From: Fasciolopsis buskii
Lineage: Eukaryota; Platyhelminthes; Trematoda; Plagiorchiida; Fasciolidae
Direction of reading: 5' to 3'
Assembly (NCBI GenBank): GCA_008360955.1
Contig: LUCM01005033.1
Coordinates: forward strand, 62,001 to 126,000
DNA: 64,000 bases
A program made the translations under genes and the position numbers. The notes under the pieces are model-generated. The model made no database searches. It saw only the letters and a program-made list of their open reading frames with translations, and had not been told where the DNA came from. Within the stretch, counting starts at the first letter, position 1; each line of letters opens with the position of its first letter. This document shows, piece after piece, positions 1-11,662 of the stretch.

Positions 1-96
1 TCGCGAAAGCTACTCTGGCTTTCACAGTTTGTGACGTGACCTCCTCTCCAACACCGTCAGATGTGATCAGACACCTGAGGCATTTGAAGCTATTGA

Positions 97-559
97 CTAC
101 CTATAACCAATCACCACAAAGTTGAGTGCAAGTACAAGCCCCTGCCAGTCTTGAAATACCTTGCATTTGACGGGCTCAAAGCACATACCTGATCTGGATA
201 CCTCAGTTGACAAGCGGTCCAACGCGCGTTGAATTGCCTGTGCATTTTTACTGAGCAGAACGATATCATCAGCATACTCGAAGTCAAAATCTGTTCCCTT
301 TGAAGATTTGAACTCCACCGTCTAAAAGACCAGACAAAGTGTTCTGTGGAACATACTCTATGATAAAGTTGAAAAGAAATGGGGATATAGGGCATCCTTG
401 CCGTACTCCACGGGAAATAACGAGGGATGGTGAAAGCCGACCATAAGCCCTAACCCGACCTGACGTATGATGGTACAGCTCTTTGAGAACCGACATACTG
501 CTCAGGTTTTCCATTTCCCCAGAATCGGTGCCATAGTGCAGACCTACTGACGGAGTCAA
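97..559 (-). pseudogene. Reverse transcriptase fragment of retrotransposon copy A
   Basis: Two overlapping minus-strand pieces carry reverse transcriptase motifs: SRGVRQGCPISPFLFNF (finger/palm block) at about 284-559 and FDFEYADDIVLLS with the catalytic YADD codons at 265-276. Between them the frame shifts, and a stop interrupts the run after the PFLFNFIIE block. Position 442 differs from copy B and changes one residue (G to C in RAYG/RAYC). The thumb and C-terminal part would lie left of the window edge. Confidence 0.85.
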
Positions 560-1080
560 AGGCTGCGCAAATGTTTAAAAACACGATGATTGTTGGTTTT
601 TGGGAAGTAGAACGGTGCTCTAACGCCTATCGGAGGGTGAAAATTTGATCGATGCATCCCTGAACAGCGTGAAACCCGACCCGTTTCTCACGAGTTTGTC
701 CTTCAGGCATGTTGTACAACCTGGGAAGAATGATGGATGCAAACAGCTTTGTCGCCACAGGGACTAGGCTAATCCCCCCATGGTTAGCGAAACCATCCTT
801 GTGAAAGTGGGACTACGATTGACTCCCCCCACGCGGAAGGGACATTCTCGGAGTGCTAGACCTTCGAGAACAAAACTTGAAGTTCTCTGGCCAGTTCTAT
901 TCCTCCATCTTTAAATAGAGCTAGGGAAAGCCCATCGGAGCCCGGCGCTTTATGACGTCCTAAGACTGGAATTTCTATGAGAACCTCCAACTCAGTCGGT
1001 GGACCTGCTGTAACAGGGCACCGGCCGTTTGCCTTAATAGCTGCGAGAGGCGCTGACGCTGAGGGTCATCTAAATCGTGC

Positions 1081-2299
1081 CTAAAAGTGCTCCTCCCAAC
1101 GTGTAAGACGTCGCTGCTGATTGCAGATAGGCGAGTTGTCAGCTCCACAGATCGTTTCGTTCACATCCAGTGCTTTCTTATCGGTAACTGGGGTGAGGTG
1201 AAATAGCTTGCTGGAATTTCTCGTAGCGGCAGCACGTTCCGTCTCCGAAGCTGGTTGAGGCCACCGGATTTCGCGAACTCTAAACAAGCTAGCATTGAGT
1301 TCAAGTCTCGCTACGAGTCGTGCTTCATTATACTCGTCACCAGCAAGGATGGACTGGCGTGCATCAAGAAGGCACAGGGACTCGACAGGAATCCAGAGTG
1401 TCACAATGTGACGGGTCAAGCCACAACTAGCCAAGTCAGCAAACTCGAAGAAGATGGACGTCAGGTGGCGTACCGTCAGCTGGAACGTCTGAGGCCCCTA
1501 CTGTCGAGGAACAATAAATGGTTTGAGCACAGAGATAACAATCGTTTGCAGAACGACAGGAATCGAGACCAAAAGGGCCTCCTGAGTGCTTCTCATTCGA
1601 GGGCAGCCCACCTACTCTAGCATTCATATCCCCTGCCAAAATCGCGATGTCACCCCGTCTTGCTGTGCGCAGGAGACCGTGCAGCTTTTGATGGAAAGTG
1701 TTCTTGACTGGATCTGGGCTGCAATCTGTTGGCACATATCTTGAAACAACAATCAAGTTTCTTCTGTCAGTGACGATCGTTAACTTTTCACGAACCTCTG
1801 AGTCTGACTGCGCAGTAGCGGAGCCTCAGGGTCCCCAGAAAGGCGCAGACGAGACTTCACGAAAGGACTATATTGGGATGTCAGTCAGATAACAGTTGAA
1901 TTCTTGAATGCGAGTCTCTTGGATACAATGCACGTTGATGGCTAGGACCTCCAGTGGACAAGCTAGACACCCCTGTTGACCTACACGCATCGGTGTTCTC
2001 ACATTGAATGTGGCTAGTTTGAAGGGACATTGAGGACGAAGAAGTGCATCAGCCGGCGGAAGCGGGTTCGTTGAGATTTGAATGCTTTTTGATGGCGAAT
2101 GCGAGAGAACAGAAACAGAACTTATTCCAGTGACACTATGACTAGCATGACCGACTGCAATTCCCGAAGATTGTAAGGGAACATGGTGGGAAGAGGAGGA
2201 ATAACACGAGTTAGTAGATAAACAAACAATTGTGTACGGCGGAAGGTCGCATTTTTGAATAAGTGAAGAGTGAGAAACGTTTGTGCAAAGATCAGTCAT
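1081..2299 (-). pseudogene. Endonuclease domain of retrotransposon copy A, frame-broken
   Basis: Three minus-strand open pieces (1868-2299, 1436-1756, 1081-1434) together cover an exonuclease/endonuclease/phosphatase-fold domain. The first piece holds the start of the fold (LATFNVRT) and the metal-binding glutamate motif (QETRI). The second holds SRYVPTDCS and the GDMNARVG motif. The last piece is the region leading toward the reverse transcriptase, with a tryptophan and acidic tail (TRWEEHF). In active elements this nuclease nicks the target DNA to prime reverse transcription. Here the pieces lie in different frames, so this is a relic. Confidence 0.85.
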
Positions 2300-4751
2300 G
2301 CTGATGGCTATGCGCCATGTGGGCTTTTGTACTACTCGGTCGCCCGGTCCAGATTAGGCTTTTTTATTCGAAGATGTACCACTAGCATTTGTGCAGCCAA
2401 TTGCGTTGTGCAAGGCAGCAGAATCATTTCAGACGAGCTGGTGACCAGTGTACTAGTTCATGGGCCTCTTCTGGAGAGCCTTTTCGTGTTAGTGAAACAC
2501 GTCAAGGGGCAATGGCTTTATTTAGTTGGCGGGTCACACTGGCCACGCCACAGTGAAGTGCCATCATCGGGCTCTTGTGGTATTTTCAGGGGGATCGCTT
2601 GTTAGACGAAAACCCACCATGCCCTCGACATTACCGCTGCTTGTCCGTGCCCGCTTATCCGGTGTGTTTGCGCCTACCTTATTCACGGCTAGCGACCTGG
2701 CTGGTGGCTGTTTCCGCATCCGCCACCCAGGGACGCGTGTAACTCTTGGGGATTAATGCACGTTTGCTGCTGGGACGTCCAGCCGCTTTGCATAAGATCG
2801 ATTAGGGTTCTGAACCAAAGCCGTGGGTTCTGACAAGGACCTGAGCGCAAGGCAGCGCGGTATAGCTTAGTGGAAGCCCATTTACTTGGATCAGTTGTTC
2901 TTTCAATCGTCTTTCCGACTTAGTTGTTAACTCAGATCAGCCTCTGACTGGGAGGACCACTGAATACTTCGTCCGACCTCTACCCATTGACCTTCCAAAC
3001 ATGATTGGATCTTCGCCTTGTGATAAGCCAACCTGTATAGTTCGGTGGATCATGGAGGCACGCAGTTCACCGCACCTCGTCAAGATGCACTCTCGTTGCG
3101 ATGGGACGCGCCCAATAGCGTACAGCCCTGTCCTGAGCTATATAGACCAGTCTCAGGATTCCTTCGATTCAAGTTGTATCTAGTCCCTGACGGTGAATCC
3201 TAAATCCTAGTAAGTTCAAGAAATCGGGAAGCAAAATGTTGGCCCACGCGTCTGGTTTTGTGTTTGACACCAGAACCAACAACTAAGCAGGAACTCGCCA
3301 CGGTAACTAAGCGGCAGAGTGGAAAGTCTATCTTTTGTTAAGTAAGGCAAGGAAGCGTTGTGAACAACAGAGCTGTCAATGAGGAGATATTAATGCTTGA
3401 TAAGATGGTGAAACTTAGGATTAAGAGGATTGAGGTTCTGTATGGTCGGAATTGGTGTATTTGACGCTTTAGGTCCCTCACGACTTTGGTGCTCACTTCT
3501 ATCATTGACAGCATATGTCATCACCATCGATCACATTGTATGCTCCATCTTCAGATGGTTGGTGGAGTTATGGCCACTGTCACTATGCTCAACTCTGAAC
3601 GGACACGATCATAACACGTCAATTTTTTTGCAAGACGTGGAGGTTGAACGTGAGTCGTGCGTCCGTCAAAGGGGTGGCGGAAGAATGGATTAGGTTTGAT
3701 TAGTATTGTATTGGTGAGCCTGTCTTACATGGTTTAAGCGTACTCCATCGGCCTGCACCGTGGATTTTGCTTGGTTGGGTTGCAAGTTCCGAGTAGTATT
3801 ACCGGAAGTCGCTATGCCCAATTCATGAAAAACGGTAGCTGGAATGGTTACCTTAAAGTATTGGTGAAAATGCTCAATAAAGCTGTGCGTTGGTGGCCGA
3901 TATTACCGTTGTAATGTGTTAGAAGCCGAGCATTCGGAGGCAGTCGCCGAATAAAGCCAACATAAGTTGAGAACCGATATTCGACGTCATCGTAACATGC
4001 ATTTAAAATGGGGCAGCCCATGGGCACAGTTGCCTACGCCGCAGTTTCGGGTAAAATGTTCATTATCGCAGCAGCACCGGAGCCAACGTGCAGAACGTCG
4101 AATGCAGGAGATTAAGTAACCAGTCTAAACATGTTCAAAACGGCTTAAGTAAAAGTGTCATACCGAGAAGGCGGTAACGTAACGGTAAACTTTGAACTAT
4201 TGACAAGGCAAACAATATTTCTCCTAGGGGCTGTTCTGCCGAGTTCAGTTCGGCTCAGTTTGGACAACCATTAGTGCGTCAACGTACTTTTGTTGTGGTT
4301 GCCACCTCATGGCATCATCTGCTCAGTTAGATAAAAGAACGGGGAACAGTGAACGATAGACTACAAAATAGTAAGTTGAAGAACTGTACAGAAGAAGCAG
4401 GGTTTTGGATGCAAGAATGTCACTGACTGCGGCACTGAACCGTATCACTTATTGTCTCCGATTCATATTCGGGTGTAGGGGTCTCGTGTACCCCAACCCC
4501 GTAATCTAACTGCACCCATACGAGCCAGTCCGCTGGTTAAGTTCTCACACTTTTCCCATGTTGTCGACTGGCTACCTCGAACCACCCCGAACCATTAGCT
4601 GCCTCACAAAACGGCATACCCCGAGACAGTCGTTCTGTGGGCACGCGCAAAACATGTTCCAACTACCTCAACCTATTCTGATACAGTGTTTGTTCTAAAG
4701 ACTGAACTCTAGGACCCAGTACCTTATGCCTAACTTCTGAGTTACTTAGGA

Positions 4752-4797
4752 AATTCTATCACCATATTCTACCAACACTACGAAGACAACAATGTTC
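4752..4797 (+). repeat. Dispersed repeat fragment, partner at 7369-7414
   Basis: About 45 bases beginning caccatattctaccaacac closely resemble 7369-7414 beginning caccacatcctaccaacag, at roughly 80 percent identity by eye. The surrounding sequence has low-grade coding character, suggesting old retroelement remnants. The family is not identified. Confidence 0.4.
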
Positions 4798-5714
4798 AAA
4801 CACCAAAAGTCTTCACACGTCTTCTGATCTCAACGGCCACGTTTCGGAACCGTGTAGCAATACCGACCTCACTGCTGCCCTGTATACTCGACCTTTGATC
4901 GACAACCAGATATCAGGTCGACGCTACAAATGTCTCAGATTACCAAATGTTAATGCTTTGCGGAACAAAACTTCTGGCGGCTATCGTTGTCAATGAGTGA
5001 AAATCGGGCTGGGGAAGAAGTAATTACGATTGAAATAGCACGTTGGTAAGCAAGGAAGCAAACGCTGGTAGAGACGTCTTAAACGGTTAAATAGTCTGCA
5101 AGCAAAGATTAGGTGGCAAGCTTCAAATGCGAATGTAATTGCAATTGCGAGACCTCAAGGTTGGGCAGAATCAACGCCTGCTAGGTACGATAGGGGGCGT
5201 GATAAGGAATATGTGCATTCGACTGGGTGTTGGTGGCAACGTTACAATGTTTCATTCGTGACAGGTGTCAGCGGGAATTAATGAATAAATTCCACATGAA
5301 AAGCATTTTGATATACATACTCCGATACTTCCTTTTTACAGAAAAAAAGAAAAGCGGTCCTAGTAAATTGGTTGAAAACGTTTTACAACAAAGATTTTTG
5401 ACAACTGCCAAATATATTGTATCACGTTTATGACGATCTTAATTTAAGTGAGAAAACGGGCCCATTGACGCTATTTTTCACATACTATAACATTTTACCA
5501 GTCGTTGTCGGATAAAAATCCCTTTTCTGAACCTGGATAAAGCTCATCCTCTCATGACCTCGATCGCCGGGAATTTTCTTGAAAACTATACGAAGTACTG
5601 AGGCTTTGTGACTGCTTGAGGAGCATATAGTTCAAGACGTGTGCTTGAGTTTAGAGATTACAGTTGGTGGGCGAACAGTCTGTTCCTATTTTGACGGCAG
5701 GGACGCTCAGGTAT

Positions 5715-6111
5715 CTAAAGAGGCCCAGACAACCTGATGCCAATAGAGTTCATGGAGGTGATCCTGCCATGGGCAGTTAATTTTACTTCAGTCTTCAGCT
5801 CCACACGCAGGTATTCAGAATAGAAACTCAAGACCCAAGGTCGAATGACAGATGTCAGACCGGCAGTGGTTGAATGCGGTATGCTTCTGTCACTGCAAAA
5901 GGTTAGAGTTTTGAATTTCATACCCGCCAGTGACTTTGGTGGCGGCAACTCACTGTTACCCGGCCCGTTATCACCTAGCCTGTTGGGTTCCTTTGCCACT
6001 ACAAGTTTCAGGGTCATGATTGGCGACCCTTCTTCGGTTAGGCCCAGTCGTTATAGGGCATACCTCTTTCACTACACTCATGTTTCAGCCATATCACAAA
6101 ACAATTTCTGA
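5715..6111 (-). other. Region open on both strands, unrecognised
   Basis: A 100-codon minus-strand frame (5715-6017) and an 88-codon plus-strand frame (5845-6111) overlap for about 170 bases. The minus frame is rich in proline, serine and leucine (PGNSELPPPKSLAG). I do not recognise either product. No splice sites or start context favour one strand, so it may be a repeat-derived open frame. Confidence 0.2.
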
Positions 6112-6645
6112 ACACCTAAGGTGAGCTAAGAGTGTGAATGGCTCATCGGTTTGGCCTCACTTTATTGAATAAACACACCCCTGATGACTGCTTCTCTTAG
6201 GACAGGTCATTTATTCCAGTTCTGTATCATTTTCAGTGCTTATGTTGATGAATATGTAGACGACAAAATTGACCTCAGGTGAGACAAAATAGTCCCAAAT
6301 AGTGCTAGGACTTGTTTCTGGCTTGTTCACTGAGATTCTGATTGACATATACAAACATGTGCCGTAGCGATAAATTTATGGAACCTTATTCAATTAAGAT
6401 TAATATTACGGAGAGAGTTTTCCACCTAATAGTGGTGGTTATTCAGGTGTCGATAGTATACAGCCTGGTCTGACACATGGCAGTTAGCTGTCCTCCGATT
6501 GTCTATGCGGTTCTGTCATGGTCATGGTTGCGGATTCGTTTTTTCTAATGGACCCTACCGGCTATGTGGTGTGTCCCTGTCGTTACATTCATGCATCAAA
6601 CATGCCATAAACAAGTCAGCTACTTATCTCTTCCCATTTTCCTAG

Positions 6646-6769
6646 TTGAATTCAGTCGTGTTTTTGAAGCCCAAAGAAGCCGAGAACTTCATCGGTACCA
6701 GGAACTTCAGCGTATCATGGCGGATCCGTTGGATCCATCTGCTCAAAGCAGGATAGAAGAAATCATCAG
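6646..6769 (+). CDS. DDI1: DDI1/DDI2 homologue, internal exon (linker before the protease domain)
   Basis: DDI proteins are ubiquitin-proteasome shuttle factors with a retroviral-fold aspartyl protease. They act on ubiquitinated clients and, in animals, on the Nrf1/SKN-1A transcription factor. This exon encodes EFSRVFEAQRSRELHRYQEL, then ADPLDPSAQSRIEEIIR, matching the helical segment just before the protease in animal DDI1/2 (FSRVL..., then ADPFD.EAQAKIEE.IR). The acceptor is ...cccattttcctag before 6646 and the donor is cag/gtgagg after 6769. It starts with two bases of a split codon and ends with AG, which joins the next exon's first base to give R. The upstream exons (ubiquitin-like domain) were not found in the window. 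Confidence 0.88.
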
Positions 6770-8439
6770 GTGAGGTTGAAACTAGTTTCTAACTGGTGTG
6801 ATGTTAACTCCTTGAGTTTAACTCTTATCAAGGATTAGAAGAATAGTCACGCAACTTGGAAATTTGTAGACATGTTTAATTTCCATTAGTTTTCCAATAG
6901 TTTGTGGTTTCAAAAGTTGTTTTTCGAAAATCACTAGTTTTTAGTTCGGTTTTAGGTTTTACAACCGCTAACGTTACAACAATGCTTCATTTCGCTTTCC
7001 GCACCAGCACCGTCGATTCAAAAGCCTGGTGATCGGCGGATGATGAGACTGCGATCGTAATATAATAAAAGACCTATACAGAAAGATAGGGATTCCGAAT
7101 AAAGGGAATCCACTATCTGCTGGATTTAACCGCTTAATCTAAAGTCTCAAACAGTCGCTTGGAGAAATCACGTCAGGATCTGACCATCTGTACCCATATT
7201 TCAATCAGTGATTGCCTCAAAGAACAGTATACAGCGAGGGGTTTTGTTTTCTGTGGTGCGTGGCACGTAACCCAACGAAATTAATACTCAAATCCAGAGC
7301 TTCCCCTGATGATTAAGCTTTGGAACATGATATTGTACGCCTGAGCTTGACATTGCTGACGCAGTTCTCACACCACATCCTACCAACAGCTCGAAGACAT
7401 CATTGTTCTGACACGGTTTTAGTTTGTCTTCCGTCCCCAGGAACCATGGTTCTGAATTTTATAGCGGGACAGTTCTTATTGCTCAAGTGTATCTTGAACT
7501 GTTGACGGACTGCCGTATGTTGTGCTGAGGCTGCCGATGCCTCAAGTTTGTAAAAACCAGTCGGGCCTTCTGTGTGCGCTGACATTGCGTTCGGCATACG
7601 ACTAGGTAATGGGTTGCAGTTATCCAAGTAACTGAAATTATCTGCATCAGTCAACACTTCTCCCGTAAGATGAGGGCTTAGTTTCGAACAGACGTAGTTT
7701 GCATCAGAAGCAATTGCAACCTAACTGGGTCTTTGTTCTGACAGCGTCCGTTTATCCTGATCAGGACCGAATGAGGTTCGCAGTATATCGAAAAGTCGAT
7801 GGACCATGTGGTTTCATGTTTGTATTTTCTTGAAAGTCAATAACGCAGCGCTGTCGGTATGATGTAGCCTAAGCTAAAAGCCATTATCATTTGAACAGAT
7901 GCTGATGCCATTATTCTTACATGAGGGTAAACCCGTTTCCATCATCAGCTTAGTTCTAACGTCAAAGAGACTGAAAGAGTACAGCTTTGAGGAACTCCAC
8001 TTATCGTGGTCAAAGAATCACCATAAGTGCAAATTTGACTTTGGCTGTTGGCATTACAGAAACGAGTGTTTAGGGCACATCGGTCAGTACCAACCAGCTC
8101 ATGAGGATTGTCCGATCGACTATATGGGACGTGGCTTTCACATCAAGGAAAATAAATGGCGGATTTACAGCTATCGCTATGGTCGATGCAATCCACATTA
8201 GGTCTTGCCTCCGCTAGATTCTCACGCTTGTATCTTTTACTAGGACCAGATAATCGACAGACGGGCGGCTTCGATACTTACTATACTAGTAGTTTTGTGA
8301 CTTTCACGGGAGGATCTGAAGCCTTTCTTACAAGTCAAAGCAACTGCCGATTCATGCCAGCTGTTTGAAATGCGCTGCTTTTCCCAGATTTAACCGATGA
8401 CTTTTATTAACTGCGCCCTCATTCCTAAAAAGGACGAGG
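6770..8439 (+). other. DDI intron sequence, no gene identified
   Basis: This is the start of the 11-kb DDI intron. A 100-codon frame at 7899-8201 with many histidines and cysteines (KCKFDFGCWHYRNECLG) lies just upstream of the retrotransposon at 8440. I could not identify it. It could be 5' sequence of that element. Confidence 0.4.
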
Positions 8440-8589
8440 ATATCCCTTGTCATCCAACAGCCTTATATCTTTTCGGGATACCTGTCTCACGAATGACCTC
8501 CGTTTCTGTCGCAGGACTGATATAAGTAGTGCAGTAGGTGATTTTCAGTCTGTTAGCTCACATTTTCTCAAGCGTCGTCAGCCTCTGCA

Positions 8590-9596
8590 TCTGAGTTCCT
8601 TCAATGTGCGCGCTTTAATGCAGGCTGGCCAACAGGCGTGTTTGGCTCTGACAGTGGACTCATTTTCGATTGATGCCTGCTGCGTCAGTGAAACACGAAT
8701 TCAGTATTCGAGTAGAGTGCAGTAATTCAACTAACTGCGCCAAACGTCTCGTCAAGATATTTTCTTCGCACTTCAGGAGACGAAGCAGCTCAAGCTGTGG
8801 GTCAACGTGGTGTAGGAATAGTCTTGAGTGAGAAGACTGGAGCAGCCCTTTTAGATTGGATCCCAGTCAAAAGTCGCTTGTGTGCCACGAGACAGTGGGC
8901 GTACGAAAGGATAGTAGTGTTAAGCGTAGTTTATTTGTTATCTCGGCATACGCTCCAACAGACTGCAGCACTGACATGGAAAAAGACGAGTTTTACGATA
9001 ACCTCGTCACTCTTGTTCGGAAGAGCAAACGCTCTGAAATTGCAATGGTAGAAGGTGATTTTAATGCACGTGTTGGAAAACTTAGTGCATCGGAGTCCTG
9101 TTTAGGTGGGCGATGCGCCTTGCCTGCACAGCGAACAGACAACAGGGAAAGACTTCTCCATTCTTGTGCAGACAATCGTTTATTACTATCTAGTACGAAT
9201 TTCCGACACAGTTCGCGTCACGTTGTGACATGGCGCTCTAACTCGACAGGTACTTTGAGTCAGATTGACCATATCGCAGTTAGCTACCGTTGGCGCGGTT
9301 CTGTCCAGAACTGTAGATCATACTGGACCACGTGCGTCGAATCGGACCATGCATTAGTTTTAATGCGATTTCTACTGCAGCTGAATGGCCATCAACGTAG
9401 GTCACAAACCCGATTGGCCGTCGAACGTTTGTCTGATTCGACTGTTCGCAATAGCTACGAGCAGAAACTATCCGACGAACTAAGAACTTTGACGAGCAGC
9501 AATGTAGATGATCAGTGGAATCAAATTAAGCAGGCTATGCATTTGGCAGCAGATTTCGCCTGCGGTCCTGGGTCTGGCGTTCATCAAAGACACTAG
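8590..9596 (+). pseudogene. APE-type endonuclease domain of the intronic retrotransposon
   Basis: The start of the fold is in one frame (LSSFNVRALMQAGQQ, CCVSETRIQ, 8590-8725). After a frame change the longest open frame in the window (8856-9596, 246 codons) supplies the rest: VISAYAPTDCS, GDFNARVGKLS, a WRS/QIDHIAVS block and SDHALV. The Asp/Asn of GDFN and the SDH motif are the expected catalytic residues of the endonuclease/exonuclease/phosphatase fold. So the catalytic residues are retained although the full reading frame is not. Confidence 0.88.
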
Positions 9597-9630
9597 ATCT
9601 CGCAAGGATCTAATGGAGCAAAAACGTTAG

Positions 9631-10085
9631 TTGCCTAACTGCAAGGAAGTGAATAAGATGCGTCGGCAGTTGCAGCGTCAGTTGAAGACGCGCCTTACAA
9701 ATGGTCGCGAAAACTGGTGGGTTAAGGTAGCCGAAGAGATGGAGGAAGCGGCCGCTTCAGATAGCAGTCAAAGGCTGTTCAAGCTTATACGCGACAGCGG
9801 TGGGCGGCTAACTTCGGTTAGTGAAGTCGTGTACGATATGAATGGACAGCTCACCTATGGTAGACAGGAAAGCCTGGACCGTTGGGCAGAGCATTTGAAG
9901 GATCAGCTTAGCTGGACACATGCTAACGTATTTAGTCCAACGTCTGTAGCTGCGAATCCTTGATCCCCCAACGGAATTGCAAGTGCAGTCAAATATTCAA
10001 CTTCTGAAGAGGGGGAAAGCTGCCGGTTCCGACGACCTTCACCCAGTTCTTTTCAAATTGGGTGGGAAAGTGTTATGGTCGATGA
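9631..10085 (+). pseudogene. Linker between endonuclease and reverse transcriptase
   Basis: A 110-codon frame (9631-9963) has a basic start (MRRQLQRQLKTRL), a tryptophan pair (ENWWVKVAEE) and a WAEHLKDQL segment, typical of the linker just before the palm of LINE reverse transcriptases. After a stop, another frame continues with KRGKAAGSDDLHPVLFKLGG, the conserved entry to the reverse transcriptase, and is then interrupted by the insertion at about 10090. Confidence 0.75.
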
Positions 10086-10670
10086 CCATTCCAAGGTTTC
10101 TGGAGCCGTAGATTTCATTCCTGCTACCAATTTTCCAAAAGAATCTATCCTTTTCTCAATATTTCGAAATTGACGTTATTTTAAATATTGTGCGGTTGAA
10201 TATTTTTATATGTCCGCGAAATGATTCATAAAAGCCCGTTCTTTGATTGGCTAGTCCACACATCGATCAAGGCCACCCAACAAAACTATATAAACGATAG
10301 AGCTCACTTGAATTCGAACTTGTGTTGGTGGGTCACCAATAAACGCGCGGCATTACTCTGTGTTCGTCTTCTCTCTTCCGCTAGCGGGCTGGGCTAGCTG
10401 TTCGTATTTCGCGCCGCTTATTGTTCCGTGTGGCTGCTCATTCAAGGGAGCAGCAGATCTGTCCCATTCGTTATGCGACTACGGGCCTTGAGTCTTAAGC
10501 CCGAACTTTCTGTATCTCCAACCTCTGCGTGTGTGTTCGTGTCCTACTAGACCACAGGCTGTGTGCTCCTGTGATATCGTGCACCGCGAGTACTTGTGTC
10601 TTGTGCTTTCAGTGTGGGCATAGACCAACCTAACTCGGCAACATAATAGGAAGCTCTGATTAAATCCCTT
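10086..10670. mobile_element. Insertion of about 580 bp inside the retrotransposon, solo-LTR-like
   Basis: The retrotransposon coding sequence stops after about 10085 (LGGKVLWSMTI) and resumes at about 10677 (LHDIWNEERIRL). The intervening 580 bases have no coding character. They contain a TATA box (ctatataaa at 10286-10294) followed about 45 bases later by AATAAA (10338-10343). Read on the plus strand, this promoter-then-polyadenylation order is what an LTR has (U3-R-U5). Exact ends, terminal TG/CA and target duplication could not be fixed by eye. A SINE or another short insert is the alternative. Confidence 0.5.
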
Positions 10671-10676
10671 ACCTTC

Positions 10677-11662
10677 TTGCTTCACGATATTTGGAACGAG
10701 GAACGTATTCGGTTATCGTGGTGCGAGTCACTGATTGTACCTATCCTCAAGAAGGGCACACGGAATGTCTGTAACAATCATCGTGGGATTAGCTTAATTC
10801 CGATAGTTACTAAGGTGTTGGCTTCGATATTGCTGCGCTGTTTGACACCGATTCGCGAGAGTAATATTCGCGAACAACAGGCCGGATTTCGCCCAGGTCA
10901 AGTCTGTACCGAGCAGATACCCGAAACGCTCCACACGCCGCGCCACCGCCGCCCTGCGATCGTAGTATTTCTGGATTTGAAAGGTGCTTTCGACTCCGTG
11001 GATCGACCAGCACTACTCAGTGCTCTCCACTGGAGGGGTATACCAACGAAGTTCGTGAGCCTGTTGCGAGCATTGTATTCGCATACCTATGGTCGCGTGA
11101 GGTTAACGGTGAACTATCAAGTTCATTTGAAACGACTAGTGGCTTTCGACCAGGGTGTCCCATCACTCCATTCCTGTTCAACTTCGTGGTGGACGAGGTA
11201 ATGGAAGATGCTTTAGGAGGTCTCTGGGATGTAGGAATCGAACTGGGAAGTGGAGGGAAGCTATGCGACCTAGATTACGCAGACGACGTCGTGTGCCTTT
11301 TCGAGTTTGCGGACCATGCACAACAGGCACTTGATAGGCTCTCGAGGTCGGTTGCTTGGCTTGGCATGTGCTTTGCACCTTCAAAGTGCGAAGTACTGTT
11401 ACAGGACTGGACGACAGTAGTGCCGAACTTGGTGCTGAACGGAGAAGAACTAGTGATTAGGGCCCGTTTCACCTACCTTGGTAGCTGTGTGTCCAATGAT
11501 GGTAGCTCGGGATTGGAGGTAAGTATGCATATATCCAAGGCTCGGGCAGCTTACGCTGTATTGAAGCACTTGTGGTGTCGGCGTGATATTTCACTGAAGT
11601 TGAACGGTCATGTGTACTGTGCTGCAGTGCGTTTAGTTCCGTTGTACGGTTGCGAGACATGA
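10677..11662 (+). pseudogene. Reverse transcriptase domain of the intronic retrotransposon, frameshifted
   Basis: The first piece (10677-11100) carries VPILKKGTRN, NHRGISLIPI, QAGFRPG and VVFLDLKGAFDSVD. A frameshift near 11110-11190 breaks the conserved QGCP..PFLFN block. The second piece (11186-11662) resumes with FNFVVDEVMEDAL, carries the catalytic DYADD (codons 11276-11287) and ends with LYGCET. All main palm motifs are present, so it decayed relatively recently, but it cannot be translated through. Confidence 0.88.

Larger units (their letters stand above)
1..2716 (-). mobile_element. Non-LTR retrotransposon, APE endonuclease + reverse transcriptase, defective (copy A, cut by window start)
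   Basis: Read on the minus strand, this segment encodes an APE-type endonuclease start (FNVRT, then QETRI), a mid-endonuclease block (GDMNARVGG), a reverse transcriptase block (GVRQGCPISPFLFNF) and the catalytic YADD box, in the order expected for a non-LTR element. The frame is broken several times, so it cannot make a full polyprotein. The 5' end of the element is on the right, near 2716, and the 3' part is cut off by the window edge. It is almost identical to 40732-43447. Family assignment (RTE/CR1-like LINE of flatworm type) comes from motif order and style and is inferred. Confidence 0.9.
2717..6645. other. Non-coding, diffuse repeat remnants; no gene identified
   Basis: After the end of the retrotransposon at about 2716, I find no recognisable gene before the DDI exon at 6646. 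A stretch at 4741-4800 has a partner at about 7361-7412 (separate entry). The ubiquitin-like N-terminal exon expected for a DDI gene was searched for by eye on the plus strand here and was not found. Confidence 0.5.

Noticed and set aside
1255..1620. 121-codon plus-strand open frame, with an equal one at 41986-42351
   Set aside because: It lies antisense to the endonuclease of the retrotransposon copies and has no independent motif. It is a shadow of that coding sequence.
2855..2880. tagcttagtgg, a perfect tRNA A-box
   Set aside because: No B-box follows at a suitable distance and no cloverleaf can be drawn.
6235..6277. Mini-exon AYVDEYVDDKIDLR between ttttcag and cag/gtgaga as an upstream DDI exon
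   Set aside because: Splice signals are good, but it ends with two bases of a codon whereas the exon at 6646 needs one, and the sequence does not match DDI. It is also not a YVDD polymerase motif, as no other motif is near.
7899..8201. 100-codon frame rich in His and Cys as a zinc-binding protein
   Set aside because: The spacing of Cys and His fits no zinc-finger family I know. It lies directly upstream of a retrotransposon and may be its 5' sequence.
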